DNA from: Pseudomonas sp. RC10
GTDB taxonomy: Bacteria > Pseudomonadota > Gammaproteobacteria > Pseudomonadales > Pseudomonadaceae
DNA length: 64,000 nucleotides
NCBI RefSeq assembly: GCF_038397775.1
Contig: NZ_CP151650.1
Coordinates: 6,591,001-6,655,000 of the forward strand
Direction: 5' to 3'
Every line of letters begins with the position of its first letter. Positions within the stretch are counted from its first letter, which is position 1. The notes under the pieces were generated by a model. That model was given only the letters and a program-made list of their open reading frames with translations. It searched no databases and was not told the DNA's origin. Position numbers and translations under genes: made by a program. Of the stretch, positions 54,704-64,000 are shown piece by piece.

Positions 54704-56912
54704 GGACCGGGTTGCTCAACTTCTCCAGAAGCGACGCCTGCACATTGCGGGCGTTCTGGTTGCCGGTTGGCGTGCTGCGAAGGTAGCGCCCGTCCGGCTG
54801 CAACAGCCACGCGTGGGTGTTGTCGGTCAGATACCCCTCCAACTCCTTCTTCACGCGCAGAATCAGCTTCTTGCCTTCCACCGGGAAGCAGGTCTCGACG
54901 CGCTTGTCGAGGTTGCGTTCCATCCAGTCGGCGCTGGACAGGAACATCTGCTCGTCGCCGCCATTCAGGAAGTAGAACACGCGGGTGTGCTCCAGGAAGC
55001 GACCCACGATCGAGCGCACCTGAATGTTGTGCGACACGCCCGGAACCCCCGGACGCAGGCAGCACATGCCCCGCACCACGAGATCGATCTTCACGCCCAT
55101 CTGGCTGGCTTTGTACAGCGCGCGGATGATCTTCGGATCAGTCAGCGAGTTGAACTTGGCGATGATGTGGGCAGGTTTGCCGTCGGTCGCGAACTGCGTC
55201 TCGCGGGCAATCATGTCGAGCATGCCCTTCTTGAGCGTGAACGGCGCGTGGAGCAACTTCTTCATGCGCAGCGTCTTGCCCATGCCGATCAGCTGGCTGA
55301 ACAGTTTGCCGACGTCTTCGCACAGCGCGTCGTCGGAGGTCAGCAGGCTGTAGTCGGTGTACAGACGAGCGTTGCCCGCGTGGTAGTTACCGGTCCCGAG
55401 GTGGGCGTAACGCACGATCTCGCCCGCTTCGCGACGCAGAATCAACATCATCTTGGCGTGGGTCTTGAAGCCGACCACACCGTAAATCACCACCGCACCG
55501 GCCGCCTGCAAGCGGCTGGCGAGTTGCAGGTTGGACTCTTCGTCGAACCGCGCGCGCAGCTCGATGACTGCCGTGACTTCCTTGCCGTTACGCGCGGCAT
55601 CCACCAGCGCATCAACGATTTCCGAGTTGGCGCCACTGCGATACAGCGTCTGGCGCACGGCCAGAACGTGAGGGTCTTTGGCCGCCTGACGCAGCAAATC
55701 CACCACCGGCGTGAAGGATTCGAATGGGTGCAACAGCAGAATGTCCTGCTTGCTGATCACGTTGAAGATGTTTTCGCTGTTCTGCAAAAGCTTCGGAATG
55801 GCCGGGGTGAACGGCAGGTATTGCAGCTCCGGATGGCTGTCCAGGCCGGTGATGCTGAACAGACGCGTCAGGTTCACTGGACCGTTGACCTGATACAGCT
55901 CGGTCTCGCTCAGGTTGAACTGCTTGAGCAGGTAGTCGGACAGGTGTTTCGGGCAGGTGTCGGCCACTTCCAGACGCACCGCATCGCCGTAGCGACGGGA
56001 GAACAGCTCGCCACGCAGGGCGCGGGCCAAGTCTTCTACGTCCTCGGAATCCAGCGCCAGGTCGGCGTTACGGGTCAGGCGGAACTGGTAGCAGCCCTTG
56101 ACCTTCATGCCCTGGAACAGGTCATCGGCGTGGGCGTGGATCATCGACGACAGGAAAACGTAGTTGTCGCCCGGGCCGCCGACGTCTTCCGGCACCTTGA
56201 TGATGCGCGGCAAGAGGCGGGGGGCCGGAATGATCGCCAGGCCCGAATCGCGACCGAAAGCGTCGATGCCTTCCAGCTCGACGATGAAGTTCAGGGATTT
56301 GTTGACCAGCAACGGGAACGGGTGCGTCGGATCGAGGCCGATCGGTGTGATGATCGGTGCGATTTCGTCGCGGAAATAACGACGGACCCACGTCTTCAGC
56401 TTGGTGGTCCAGTAACGACGACGGATGAAGCGCACCTGATGCTTTTCAAGCTCGGGCAACAGGATGTCGTTGAGGATGGCGTACTGGCGGTCCACGTGGC
56501 CGTGCACCAGCTCGCTGATGCGCGCCAGCGCCTGATGAGGCTGCAAGCCGTCGGCACCGGCCTGCTCACGGGCGAAGGTGATTTGTTTCTTGAGGCCCGC
56601 GACGCGGATTTCGAAAAATTCGTCCAGGTTGCTGGAGAAGATCAGCAGAAACTTGAGGCGTTCGAGCAGCGGGTAGGATTCGTCCAGCGCCTGCTCAAGT
56701 ACGCGAATATTGAACTGCAGCTGCGACAGCTCGCGGTGAATATAAAGGCTGCTGTCATCCAGGTTCGGGATCACGATCGCCGGGCTGGCAGGCTGCTGCA
56801 GCTCGACGGCGGGCAGCACCTCGATAGTCGGTTCGACCACGGCGGTGACTTCCGTAGAAGAGATTTCGGGTTCAAGTTCAATTGAGGCTTCGGTGCTTCC
56901 TTCGGTACTCAT
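54690..56912 (-). CDS. ppk: Polyphosphate kinase 1
   Basis: A 740-residue Ppk1 that makes polyphosphate from ATP. The N-domain starts at [19 protein letters not shown] (about 50-70) after a variable acidic leader of about 45 residues. The PLD-like C-domains carry the phosphohistidine region around [19 protein letters not shown] and the second His motif [17 protein letters not shown] precedes the ATG at 56912. A multi-copy Pho-box-like array lies 150 bases upstream on the same strand, which fits induction by phosphate starvation. Confidence 0.95.
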   Translation of the reverse strand: MSTEGSTEASIELEPEISSTEVTAVVEPTIEVLPAVELQQPASPAIVIPNLDDSSLYIHRELSQLQFNIRVLEQALDESYPLLERLKFLLIFSSNLDEFFEIRVAGLKKQITFAREQAGADGLQPHQALARISELVHGHVDRQYAILNDILLPELEKHQVRFIRRRYWTTKLKTWVRRYFRDEIAPIITPIGLDPTHPFPLLVNKSLNFIVELEGIDAFGRDSGLAIIPAPRLLPRIIKVPEDVGGPGDNYVFLSSMIHAHADDLFQGMKVKGCYQFRLTRNADLALDSEDVEDLARALRGELFSRRYGDAVRLEVADTCPKHLSDYLLKQFNLSETELYQVNGPVNLTRLFSITGLDSHPELQYLPFTPAIPKLLQNSENIFNVISKQDILLLHPFESFTPVVDLLRQAAKDPHVLAVRQTLYRSGANSEIVDALVDAARNGKEVTAVIELRARFDEESNLQLASRLQAAGAVVIYGVVGFKTHAKMMLILRREAGEIVRYAHLGTGNYHAGNARLYTDYSLLTSDDALCEDVGKLFSQLIGMGKTLRMKKLLHAPFTLKKGMLDMIARETQFATDGKPAHIIAKFNSLTDPKIIRALYKASQMGVKIDLVVRGMCCLRPGVPGVSHNIQVRSIVGRFLEHTRVFYFLNGGDEQMFLSSADWMERNLDKRVETCFPVEGKKLILRVKKELEGYLTDNTHAWLLQPDGRYLRSTPTGNQNARNVQASLLEKLSNPVLSVR

Positions 56913-57062
56913 GAATAATCCTGTAAGGCTGTTGCCCTGTAACAGTTGGGCCGGTAGAACGGCCGAAGAGATCGATCTGTCGGTCCCTTCACGACAAAAG
57001 GGACGATCAGCGGCGCAGACCGGTCACACCGGGCACCTGCGGGCCCGAGCGCGCGGGCAAAC

Positions 57063-57113
57063 GTGACAGTTATAAGCCAGCATTGTGACTGACACATGAC
57101 AGCTACATGTCCA
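57063..57113 (-). promoter_or_regulatory. Pho-box array upstream of ppk
   Basis: Read on the minus strand, five 7-base units follow each other at 11-base steps: TGGACAT, CTGTCAT, CAGTCAC, CTGGCTT and CTGTCAC. The PhoB consensus is CTGTCAT at 11-base spacing; one unit is perfect, one has a single mismatch, and the others match at four or five positions. The orientation points towards ppk. The remainder of the 343-base ppk-dedA spacer shows nothing else clear. Confidence 0.7.
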
Positions 57114-57255
57114 CCATACCGTGTAGGACCAAAACACGCTTCCTAGACGACAATTCTGCCCAAGTCGTAAGAAACTTTAACGTAGTGACACATTTCGACA
57201 CTTTCCTGAATGTGTCCGGCGCGTTAGGCTGCGCGTTCATTTCGCCAGCACCCAT

Positions 57256-57879
57256 ATGATGCTCCAGCATTTTTTACAAGAATTTGGCTACTTCGCCCTC
57301 TTCCTTGGAACCTTTTTTGAAGGTGAGACCATTTTGGTCCTCGCTGGATTTCTTGCGTTTCGTGGGTACATGGACATCAATCTGGTCGTGGTGGTTGCCT
57401 TCTTCGGCAGCTACGCAGGCGATCAGCTCTGGTATTTCATGGGGCGCAAGCATGGCCGCAAGCTTTTGGCACGCAAGCCGCGCTGGCAACTGCTGGGCGA
57501 TCGCGCGCTGGAACATATTCGTCGGCACCCCGACATCTGGGTGCTGAGCTTCCGATTTGTCTACGGTTTGCGCACGGTGATGCCGGTGGCCATCGGCCTT
57601 TCCGGGTATCCGCCGGGGCGTTATTTGCTGCTCAACGGCATCGGTGCTGCGGTCTGGGCGGCGGCGCTGGGCGCTGCGGCCTACAAATTCGGCGCGGTGC
57701 TTGAAGGTTTGCTGGGCAACGTCAAGAAATACGAGCTGTGGGTCTTGGGTGCACTGCTGGTGATTGGTGGCCTGCTTTGGATCAGACGTCGTATCAAAAA
57801 CGCCCGTATTGCGCGCGAGGCCAAACTGGCGGTTTCAGCCGCGGCCCCCGTCGAGGTCAAGGACCGGCCAGACGAGTGA
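57256..57879 (+). CDS. DedA-family membrane protein
   Basis: A 207-residue DedA/SNARE-associated-type membrane protein with about five hydrophobic segments. Typical motifs are LGTFFEGETILVLAGFLA, GDQLWYFMGRKHGRKLL, the conserved FRFVYGLRTVMPVAIGLSG (re-entrant loop with the key arginine) and YLLLNGIGAAVWAAALGAAAY. The family acts in lipid carrier recycling and membrane homeostasis. Its last 23 bases overlap the convergent desaturase-family gene. Confidence 0.9.
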   Translation: MMLQHFLQEFGYFALFLGTFFEGETILVLAGFLAFRGYMDINLVVVVAFFGSYAGDQLWYFMGRKHGRKLLARKPRWQLLGDRALEHIRRHPDIWVLSFRFVYGLRTVMPVAIGLSGYPPGRYLLLNGIGAAVWAAALGAAAYKFGAVLEGLLGNVKKYELWVLGALLVIGGLLWIRRRIKNARIAREAKLAVSAAAPVEVKDRPDE

Positions 57880-59095
57880 ATCGACCCCGAGCGCAATACA
57901 CAGCGATTGCGCTCAGCAGCGTGTAAGTCAGCAACACTGTCCAGCCCAACGCACTCGCGGGCCACAGGCCTACTGCCGGAGCCACCGCCATTAACGGCAG
58001 GTTCGCCACCAGCCTCACCCCTTCCAGCTTCAACGCCGCCGGCCGGTTTTCCAGTGCCGCGCCAAACACGAACAGCCCCAACGCCACCCATGACCAGCCG
58101 ACGATCAGCGCAGCCCACGGCAACACGTCGCCGTTCGACAGCAGATAACTCCCCAGCAGCGTGTACAGCGAAAATTGTGCGCCAATGTACAGCTGCTGCG
58201 TCAGGCTCAACGGCACCTCGAATTTGCGGAATTGCACAAGGTCCGGCTTGCTGATCGGATATTTCCGCGCCACGTCCGCAGGCCGCCACCCGGTCGGCAT
58301 GAACCAGATCCGCCATTTGTCCCACGTCGATTCGGCCCGTCGTGCATCCGCTGCCAATTGAGCATAGAACTGCACGTTCGCCCACAGCGGGTTCCAGCTT
58401 CTCAAAGGGGTTGTGACCCCGAAAATCGGCGGTTCCTCATCCAGCTCTTCCTGGAAGGTGCCGAACAGTCGGTCCCAAACAATGAACACCCCGCCGTAGT
58501 TGCGATCCATGTAGACACGGTTCTGCGCGTGGTGAGCGCGATGATTGGATGGCGTCACGAAGAACCATTCGAACCAGCCCAGCTTGGGAATGTGCCGAGT
58601 GTGGACCCAGAATTGATAAAGCAGATTGAGCGAGGCCACCGCCACGAACACCACCAGCGGCACGCCGACCACGGCCAGCGGCAGATAGAAAATCCAGCTC
58701 AGCAGAAAGCCGGTGCTGGTCTGGCGCAAGGCGGTCGAGAGGTTGTAGTCCTCGCTCTGGTGATGCACCGAGTGCGCGGCCCAGAGAATGTTGCGCTCGT
58801 GCCCCATCCGATGAAGCCAGTAATAGCAGAAGTCGTAAAAGATGAAGGCGAACCCCCAGACCCAGACGCTCTCGGCAGACAGCCGCCACAAGGCCAGATG
58901 CTCCAGCGCAAAGGCGTAGGTCACCAGCCCCACGCCTTTGGTCAGCAGACCCGTCGTCGTCGATAACACGCCTGTACTGAGGCTGTTGATCGCATCGGCG
59001 ACCCGGTAATTGTTGACCTTGCGCCAACGGTCGGCGACCAGCTCGACACCGATCAGCACGAAGAAAAACGGCACTGCGTACAGAATGAAATTCAT
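57857..59095 (-). CDS. Sterol desaturase/fatty acid hydroxylase family membrane protein
   Basis: A 412-residue membrane protein with the histidine clusters of the di-iron hydroxylase family: HRMGHE, HSVHHQSEDYN and HRAHHAQN in the first 210 residues. Four membrane spans flank these motifs, and a C-terminal extension of about 150 residues has four or five more. The substrate lipid is not known. The ATG at 59095 is taken over a GTG three codons upstream. It converges with dedA with overlapping ends. Confidence 0.88.
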   Translation of the reverse strand: MNFILYAVPFFFVLIGVELVADRWRKVNNYRVADAINSLSTGVLSTTTGLLTKGVGLVTYAFALEHLALWRLSAESVWVWGFAFIFYDFCYYWLHRMGHERNILWAAHSVHHQSEDYNLSTALRQTSTGFLLSWIFYLPLAVVGVPLVVFVAVASLNLLYQFWVHTRHIPKLGWFEWFFVTPSNHRAHHAQNRVYMDRNYGGVFIVWDRLFGTFQEELDEEPPIFGVTTPLRSWNPLWANVQFYAQLAADARRAESTWDKWRIWFMPTGWRPADVARKYPISKPDLVQFRKFEVPLSLTQQLYIGAQFSLYTLLGSYLLSNGDVLPWAALIVGWSWVALGLFVFGAALENRPAALKLEGVRLVANLPLMAVAPAVGLWPASALGWTVLLTYTLLSAIAVYCARGRFTRLAGP

Positions 59096-59283
59096 CGACG
59101 CCACCCGACAACGAAACCTCGAAGATTAGGCGTCACCACGGCAAAACCCTATGGCAACAGATGACAAATTAGTAGACATTTGAGGACATCGTTGGCGCGG
59201 CGAGCCGCTCGTAAGCGCCAGGGAACACGACATCACCGGCGTACCCGGTCTAGCCCGGATCGCTCAAGAGAGGGAACACAGGC

Positions 59284-59961
59284 ATGAGCAAAAAAGTGGC
59301 CGTCATTCTTTCCGGTTGCGGCGTCCAGGACGGCGCGGAAATTCACGAAAGCGTGCTCACCCTGCTGCGTCTGGATCAACGCGGCGCCGAGGTGAAGTGC
59401 TTCGCGCCAAACATCCCTCAGTACCACGTGATCAATCACCTCACTGGCGAAGAAATGCCTGAAACCCGCAATGTGTTGGTGGAATCAGCGCGCATCGTGC
59501 GGGGCGCCATTGAGGACATCCGCGAGGCGGACGTCACTGAGTTCGATGCGTTGATCATCCCGGGCGGCTTTGGCGCGGCGAAGAACCTGTCGAACTTCGC
59601 CTCAGAAGGCTCAGGCTGCAAGGTTCAAGCGGAGGTGCTGGCCATGGCAGAAGCCTTCGCCATGGCGGGCAAACCCATTGGATTGATCTGTGTGTCGCCC
59701 GCGTTGGCGGCCAAGATCTACGGCCCGGGCGTGACCTGCACCGTTGGCAATTGCCCCGAAACTGCCGCCAAAATCACCAGGATGGGTGGCCAGCACGAAG
59801 AATGCGACGTCACTGACATCGTTGAAGACAAGGCCCGCAAGCTGGTCAGCACCCCGGCGTACATGGTTGCCAAGTCGATTGGCGAAGCAGCGTCGGGGAT
59901 CAACAAGCTGGTGGATCGGGTGCTGGAGTTGGTGCAGGAAAGTGAGGACGTTTCGGCCTGA
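59284..59961 (+). CDS. elbB: Isoprenoid biosynthesis glyoxalase ElbB
   Basis: A 225-residue DJ-1/PfpI-superfamily protein. KKVAVILSGCGVQDGAEIHE at the start, the IPGGFGAAKNLSNFA turn and the nucleophile elbow ICVSPALAA with its cysteine near residue 139 match ElbB (glyoxalase 3-like, linked to isoprenoid synthesis in E. coli). AGGGAACACAGGC precedes the ATG. It stands alone between two outward regions. Confidence 0.9.
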   Translation: MSKKVAVILSGCGVQDGAEIHESVLTLLRLDQRGAEVKCFAPNIPQYHVINHLTGEEMPETRNVLVESARIVRGAIEDIREADVTEFDALIIPGGFGAAKNLSNFASEGSGCKVQAEVLAMAEAFAMAGKPIGLICVSPALAAKIYGPGVTCTVGNCPETAAKITRMGGQHEECDVTDIVEDKARKLVSTPAYMVAKSIGEAASGINKLVDRVLELVQESEDVSA

Positions 59962-59971
59962 TGAATAACTT

Positions 59972-60058
59972 TAGGAGCCGGCTTGCTGGCGAAAGCGGTG
60001 GGACTGACCCTCATGCACTGACTGATGAATCGCTTTCGCCAGCAAGCCAACTCCTACA
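59972..60058. repeat. REP pair, GGCTTGCTGGCGAAAG type
   Basis: Arms TAGGAGCCGGCTTGCTGGCG and CGCCAGCAAGCCAACTCCTA about 45 bases apart between convergent elbB and the UPF0178 gene. The inner sequence differs from the other REP variants here. Confidence 0.78.
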
Positions 60059-60073
60059 CCTGTCGTCCGTTGA

Positions 60074-60535
60074 TCAGGCGGGGGATTCCCGCGCTAACCG
60101 GGTCAAAATCCGGTCCAGCGAATTGGCGAACGCCTGTTTCTCGCGATCCCCGTAAGCCCCCTGCCCGCCTCCTGCCTGCCCCTGTTCGCGCAAGTCGGTG
60201 AACAGGTTGCGCACGGCCAGTCGCTCACCCATGTTCTGCTCGTCGAACTCCTTGCCACGCGGGTCCAGCGCTGCAACGCCCTTTTTCACCAGCCGATCCG
60301 CCAGCGGCACGTCGCTGCAAATCACCAGTTCGCCCGGCGCTGCATGCTCGACCAGGTAATCGTCAGCCGCATCAGGGCCGCTGGGCACCACGATCAGCTT
60401 GACCAGCGCGAACGCAGGCCGAGGCACCGCTTGCCCCGCCACCAGCACAACCTCGAACTGGCGCTTGAGGGCGAATTTGACCACTTGATCCCTGGCCGCT
60501 TTCGGACAGGCATCGGCATCGATCCAGACGCGCAT
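60074..60535 (-). CDS. UPF0178 (YaiI/YqxD) family protein
   Basis: A 153-residue protein with the family start MRVWIDADACPKAARDQVVK, then VICSDVPLADRLVKKGVAALDPRG and the ending with RNLFTDLREQG. The fold is NYN/PIN-like, so a nuclease activity is suspected but not shown. There is no signal peptide. It lies between two REP elements. Confidence 0.87.
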   Translation of the reverse strand: MRVWIDADACPKAARDQVVKFALKRQFEVVLVAGQAVPRPAFALVKLIVVPSGPDAADDYLVEHAAPGELVICSDVPLADRLVKKGVAALDPRGKEFDEQNMGERLAVRNLFTDLREQGQAGGGQGAYGDREKQAFANSLDRILTRLARESPA

Positions 60536-60559
60536 GTTAAAACTCCATCATTCTGCTTT

Positions 60560-60695
60560 TGTAGGAGCGTGGCTTGTCCCGCGAACGGCGGGGAACCCGC
60601 CGCAAAACCCGCATATGCAGTCCTTCTGTTGCACCGCGCCTGCCGGATTCACGACGACTACGTCGCCGATCGCGGGACGAGCCACGCTCCTACAG
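60560..60695. repeat. REP pair, GGCTTGTCCCGCGA type, long spacer
   Basis: Arms GTAGGAGCGTGGCTTGTCCC and GGGACGAGCCACGCTCCTAC separated by about 95 bases, between the UPF0178 and FTR1 genes. A further REP variant. Confidence 0.78.
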
Positions 60696-60700
60696 GTCAA

Positions 60701-62596
60701 TCACACAGCCGCAACCCGGCGCTTTTCTGATAACCGGCTGCGACCATACAGCACCGCAATCGCCAGCAACGCAACCGCCTGCGCGCCCAAGGAATACGCA
60801 TCGGCGTGAATGCCCAACCAATCGAACTCGAAGAACGGCACGGGCCGTGTGCCAAAGATGCCAGCCTCTTGCAGCGCCTTGACGCCATGCCCGGCGAACA
60901 CCACCGACAACGCGCACAGCAGCGCAGCGTTGATACCGAAGAACATCGCCAACGGCAGTTTCGCCGAACCGCGCAGAATCACCCACGCAAGGCCCACCAA
61001 CAGCACCAGCGCCGTGGCACCGCCAGCCAGCACGGCGTTATGCCCGGCGGGACCTGCCTGCAGCCACAACGTCTCGTAGAACAGAATCACCTCGAACAGC
61101 TCGCGGTACACCGAGAAGAATGCCAGCACTGCGAAGCCGAACCGACCGCCACCGCCCACAAGGCTGCTCTTGATGTAGTCCTGCCACGCCGCCGCGTGAC
61201 GACGGTCGTGCATCCACACGCCCAGCCACAGCACCATGACGCTGGCGAACAGCGCCGTCGCGCCTTCCAGCAATTCTCGCTGCGAACCGCTGACATCGAT
61301 CACGTACGCTGCCAGCGCCCACGTTCCCAAGCCTGCCAGCAGCGCCAAACCCCAACCCACGTTGACGCTGCGCACCGCCGATTGCTGGCCGGTGTTGCGC
61401 AGGAACGCCAGAATCGCCGCCAGCACCAGAATCGCTTCCAGCCCTTCGCGCAACAGAATCAAGAGGCCCGAGATGAAGCTCAGGGACGTACTGAGGCCAT
61501 CGCTGCCAAGCAGATCGGCAGACACTTTGAGTTTTGCCTTCGCCGCCGCCAGTTTCTCAGCCGCTTCTGCAGCGGGCAGCCCGTCCTGCAACGACTGACG
61601 GTAGGCCATCAGCGCCTTCTCGGTGTCCTTGCGAACCGTGGCGTCCACGTTGTCCAGCGAGCTTTCGACCAACTCGAAGCCTTCCAGATACGCCGCCACC
61701 GACAGATCATAGGCCTGCTCGTGATCACCGGCCTGGTACGCCGCCAGGCTCTTGTCCAGCGTCGAGCTGGTGTAATCGAGCAGTTGCGAGGGACCCCGCT
61801 GGACCTGCGGTGGCTGGGCACGCTGGGCGCGGAAGGCCGCAGCGGCTTTCGGGCCCTCCACAACCAGCACTTCTGTCGGCGTCTGGCGGGCCAGGTCCGC
61901 GAGGTTGAACGTCTTGACCGCTTCGGCTTTGGGGTCGGCCGTGAAGCTTGCGATGTAGGTCGCCACATCCCAGCGCTGACGGTCATCCAGTTGGTCGGCG
62001 AACGACGGCATGTCCGTGCCTTCGATGCCCAGGCCCAACGTGCTGTAGACGTCATACAGGCTCAGGCGATCAAACCGCGACGCATCACGCATGTTCGCAG
62101 GGGGTGGCGACATGCCGACAGCCGCAGGACCATCACCCGCTCCCGCATTACCGTGACAGACCGAGCAATACTGCGCGTAGAGCGGCGCACCGCGTGTCGC
62201 GTCCGGGGTGATGATCGGTGCCTGGCTCACTTCGTACGCCACGGCCAGCTTCGCCCCCAACTGCCGTGCTTGATGCGCGACCTGCGCGCCATCGTCCTTT
62301 TGCTCGACAGCCGACAGCAGCGCCTTCGCGCCTTGCGTGAGTTCGGCACGCTCCGGCCGCTCGGGCAAGCCCGCGATCAAACCCTGAACAGCGCCGAGAA
62401 ATTCGAGTTGCTCCCGATACTCAGCCTCGTCGATCACCTTGCCGTCCGCCACCGTCGCCGGGTAGTCGGCGCTGACGTAGTTGAACAGGTGAAGGGCTTG
62501 CGCGGCGCCATCAACGGAATCCGCGCGAGCGGTCACGCTGAGCAGGATCAGCAGCGCCAGACCCAAGCCAGCCATGAAACGTGAAGGGGAAAACAT
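60701..62596 (-). CDS. Cytochrome c-FTR1 fusion iron permease
   Basis: A 631-residue protein: signal peptide (about 1-25), a cytochrome c domain with the haem motif CSVCH at 144-148 and candidate axial Met in TDMPSFA, a helical periplasmic linker (about 240-365), then seven membrane spans of the FTR1/EfeU permease with the iron-binding motifs REGLE (383-387) and RELFE (498-502). FTR1 proteins take up iron after oxidation; here the attached haem domain may accept the electron. Single-gene systems of this type occur in pseudomonads. A partial Fur-like sequence lies about 30 bases upstream. The 349-base spacer to the next gene holds no other feature. Confidence 0.88.
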   Translation of the reverse strand: MFSPSRFMAGLGLALLILLSVTARADSVDGAAQALHLFNYVSADYPATVADGKVIDEAEYREQLEFLGAVQGLIAGLPERPERAELTQGAKALLSAVEQKDDGAQVAHQARQLGAKLAVAYEVSQAPIITPDATRGAPLYAQYCSVCHGNAGAGDGPAAVGMSPPPANMRDASRFDRLSLYDVYSTLGLGIEGTDMPSFADQLDDRQRWDVATYIASFTADPKAEAVKTFNLADLARQTPTEVLVVEGPKAAAAFRAQRAQPPQVQRGPSQLLDYTSSTLDKSLAAYQAGDHEQAYDLSVAAYLEGFELVESSLDNVDATVRKDTEKALMAYRQSLQDGLPAAEAAEKLAAAKAKLKVSADLLGSDGLSTSLSFISGLLILLREGLEAILVLAAILAFLRNTGQQSAVRSVNVGWGLALLAGLGTWALAAYVIDVSGSQRELLEGATALFASVMVLWLGVWMHDRRHAAAWQDYIKSSLVGGGGRFGFAVLAFFSVYRELFEVILFYETLWLQAGPAGHNAVLAGGATALVLLVGLAWVILRGSAKLPLAMFFGINAALLCALSVVFAGHGVKALQEAGIFGTRPVPFFEFDWLGIHADAYSLGAQAVALLAIAVLYGRSRLSEKRRVAAV

Positions 62597-62945
62597 GAGT
62601 GGATCTCAAACAGGAATGCGAAGGGTTGTCATTGTTCATGTTGAGAGACTTGCACTCAAGTTTTACGGCATCTTTCGCGCCGTTTTTTGCAGGCCAAGGT
62701 GCGACGCATCAATTTTTTTCGAAAACAGCGCGGCATAGAGGCTGTGTAAGACGTGTCCGAAAATCCCGTGCGACATCAAAAAGCCATTGTTTAAAGCGTC
62801 TCGGTCCTTATAATCCCCCGCCGCCGCTTCTTGGCACACAGCTATCGCTTGATGACTGGCCCCGCTGGAAGCCCCCGCGTCTCAAAAAAGGAATTGCACA
62901 GCCGAGCGTCATGGAAACCGGCTGGCTCACTCAAGGAAAGATTCG

Positions 62946-64000
62946 ATGTGCTCTCGCGCCCTCGGCACACTGGTGCTGATCATTGCCGCGCAACTGACCG
63001 GCTGCGCTGCGTTTCGCAGCTATGACACCGAGCTGCAGCAGACCAATCAGCAGCTTGCCAGCGGCAACGTCGATGGCGCCCTGCTATTGCTGGAAAAACA
63101 CAACACCGGGGACGACAAGGACCTTCTCTACTACTTCGAGAAAGGCGAACTGCTGCGCTCCAAAGGCGATCTCGCGGGTAGCCAGCTGGCGTGGGGCCGC
63201 GCTGACCAGACCGTCATCGCCTGGGAAGACGCCGTCAAGCTGGACAGCGGCAAATATCTGGCGCAGTTCGGCAGCTACCTGGTGAACGACAAAGTGCGGC
63301 GCTACGAAGGCTACGACTACGAAAAAGTCATGCTGACCACGCAAATGGCGCTGAACCGGCTGGCCGAAAACGACTTCGATGGCGCCCGCACTGACATCAA
63401 GCGAACCCACGAGCGCGAAGCCGTGATCGCCGAACTGCGCGACAAGCAGTACCTCAAGAGCGAAGACGACGCCCGAAGCCAAGGCATGGCGTTTCAGTAC
63501 AAAGACCTCAAGGGCTATCCGGTCGCCACCCTCGACGCGCCGGAAGTCATAAACCTGAAGAACAGCTATCAGAGCGCGTTCAGTCACTACCTTGCCGGTT
63601 TCGTGTACGAAGCGCTGGGCGAAAAAGACTTGGCAGCGCCAGGCTATCGTCAGGCGGCCGAGCTGCGCCCCAACACACCGCTGTTGGATCACGCCCTGCT
63701 GGACCTCGATGCCGCTGGCAGCAAAAACACCGCCACCGACGGCAGTGATGTGTTGCTGGTGGTGCAGACCGGCCTCGCACCTGCGCGTGACTCGATTCGT
63801 ATCCCGCTTCCATTGCCGATTGACAACAATCTGGTCATCACCACCCTGTCGTTTCCAGTCGTCAAAGCCGACAACTCGACGCCGCTCTTCAATCAGGTCG
63901 GCGTGGACGGTCAGCCTGTCAACCTGACGTCGCTCAACAGCACCACCGCCATGTCCCGCCGCGCCCTGCGTGACGACATGCCGGGCATTTTGCTGCGCAC
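62946..64000 (+). CDS. COG3014-type lipoprotein, 5' part
   Basis: The gene runs off the right edge after 351 codons. The ATG at 62946 follows AAGGAAAG and begins MCSRALGTLVLIIAAQLTGC, a lipoprotein signal with lipobox LTGC (Cys20). The mature part has tetratricopeptide-like helices (ELQQTNQQLASGNVDGALLL, then the AGFVYEALGEKDLAAPGYRQAAEL repeat around 205-235). This fits the COG3014 family of uncharacterised outer-membrane lipoproteins that often sit beside other lipoprotein genes in a penicillin-binding-protein-activator-like cluster. Function unknown. Confidence 0.8.
   Translation, partial: MCSRALGTLVLIIAAQLTGCAAFRSYDTELQQTNQQLASGNVDGALLLLEKHNTGDDKDLLYYFEKGELLRSKGDLAGSQLAWGRADQTVIAWEDAVKLDSGKYLAQFGSYLVNDKVRRYEGYDYEKVMLTTQMALNRLAENDFDGARTDIKRTHEREAVIAELRDKQYLKSEDDARSQGMAFQYKDLKGYPVATLDAPEVINLKNSYQSAFSHYLAGFVYEALGEKDLAAPGYRQAAELRPNTPLLDHALLDLDAAGSKNTATDGSDVLLVVQTGLAPARDSIRIPLPLPIDNNLVITTLSFPVVKADNSTPLFNQVGVDGQPVNLTSLNSTTAMSRRALRDDMPGILLR

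Noticed and set aside
54813..56885. 690-codon open frame on the plus strand opposite ppk
   Set aside because: It is an antisense shadow of a highly conserved gene in GC-rich DNA; the translation has no family features and is rich in H, Q, V and R.
60806..62584. 592-codon open frame opposite the cytochrome c-FTR1 gene
   Set aside because: Shadow frame; the minus-strand protein has haem and iron motifs and a signal peptide, the plus-strand one has nothing recognisable.

Overview
The window is a contiguous piece of a Pseudomonas chromosome. Gene content and order point to this genus: hslR-rimB-rimK, ompR-envZ, tex, gshA, argA, argE, gcvT-gcvH, ubiH-pepP, zapA-6S RNA-fau, glpT, ubiD, rho-trxA, ppx/ppk. 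So do the protein sequences and the many intergenic palindromic (REP) repeats of the 'TGTAGGAGCGA...TTCGCGA' kind. The fluorescens/syringae side of the genus seems more likely than P. aeruginosa, but species cannot be fixed from sequence reading alone. Most of the window is GC-rich core genome, densely packed, with no tRNA, rRNA, insertion sequence, prophage or CRISPR array that I could see.

Layout. 1-9 kb: start of hslR, ribosome modification (rimB, rimK), the OmpR/EnvZ two-component pair, tex, a hotdog thioesterase and gshA. 9-14 kb: arginine biosynthesis (argA, argE), a CYTH/CHAD triphosphatase and an Lrp-type regulator with a small divergent unknown gene. 14.5-19.5 kb: an orphan GspE-type ATPase and an idnD-idnO sugar-acid dehydrogenase pair divergent from a LysR regulator. 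19.5-26 kb: an SPFH/NfeD membrane pair, a DUF2388 protein, gcvT and gcvH, and an iron(III) ABC permease and binding protein without an ATPase. 26-34 kb: a ubiquinone hydroxylase pair with pepP and a UPF0149 gene, a TIGR02449-type coiled-coil gene with zapA, the 6S RNA, fau, and small genes (EVE, FliL-like, a 49-residue membrane peptide).

The accessory part is 34.9-41.5 kb. A low-GC islet bounded by two hairpins carries an S-type pyocin/colicin E-like HNH nuclease bacteriocin, its immunity gene and a third, unrecognised coiled-coil gene. Two overlapping TonB-C-domain genes and glpT follow. Then comes a toxin-antitoxin pair whose RelE/ParE toxin is interrupted by an in-frame amber codon.

41.5-64 kb returns to core genes: chaC, a ferredoxin reductase-like gene with ubiD, an OafA-type acyltransferase, rho and trxA. 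A FadR-type regulator with a complete polar amino-acid ABC transporter lies between trxA and ppx. ppx and ppk converge with overlapping 3' ends, and ppk has a five-repeat Pho-box-like array upstream. The window closes with dedA, a sterol-desaturase-family gene, elbB, a UPF0178 gene, a cytochrome c-FTR1 iron permease fusion and the start of a COG3014-type lipoprotein gene.
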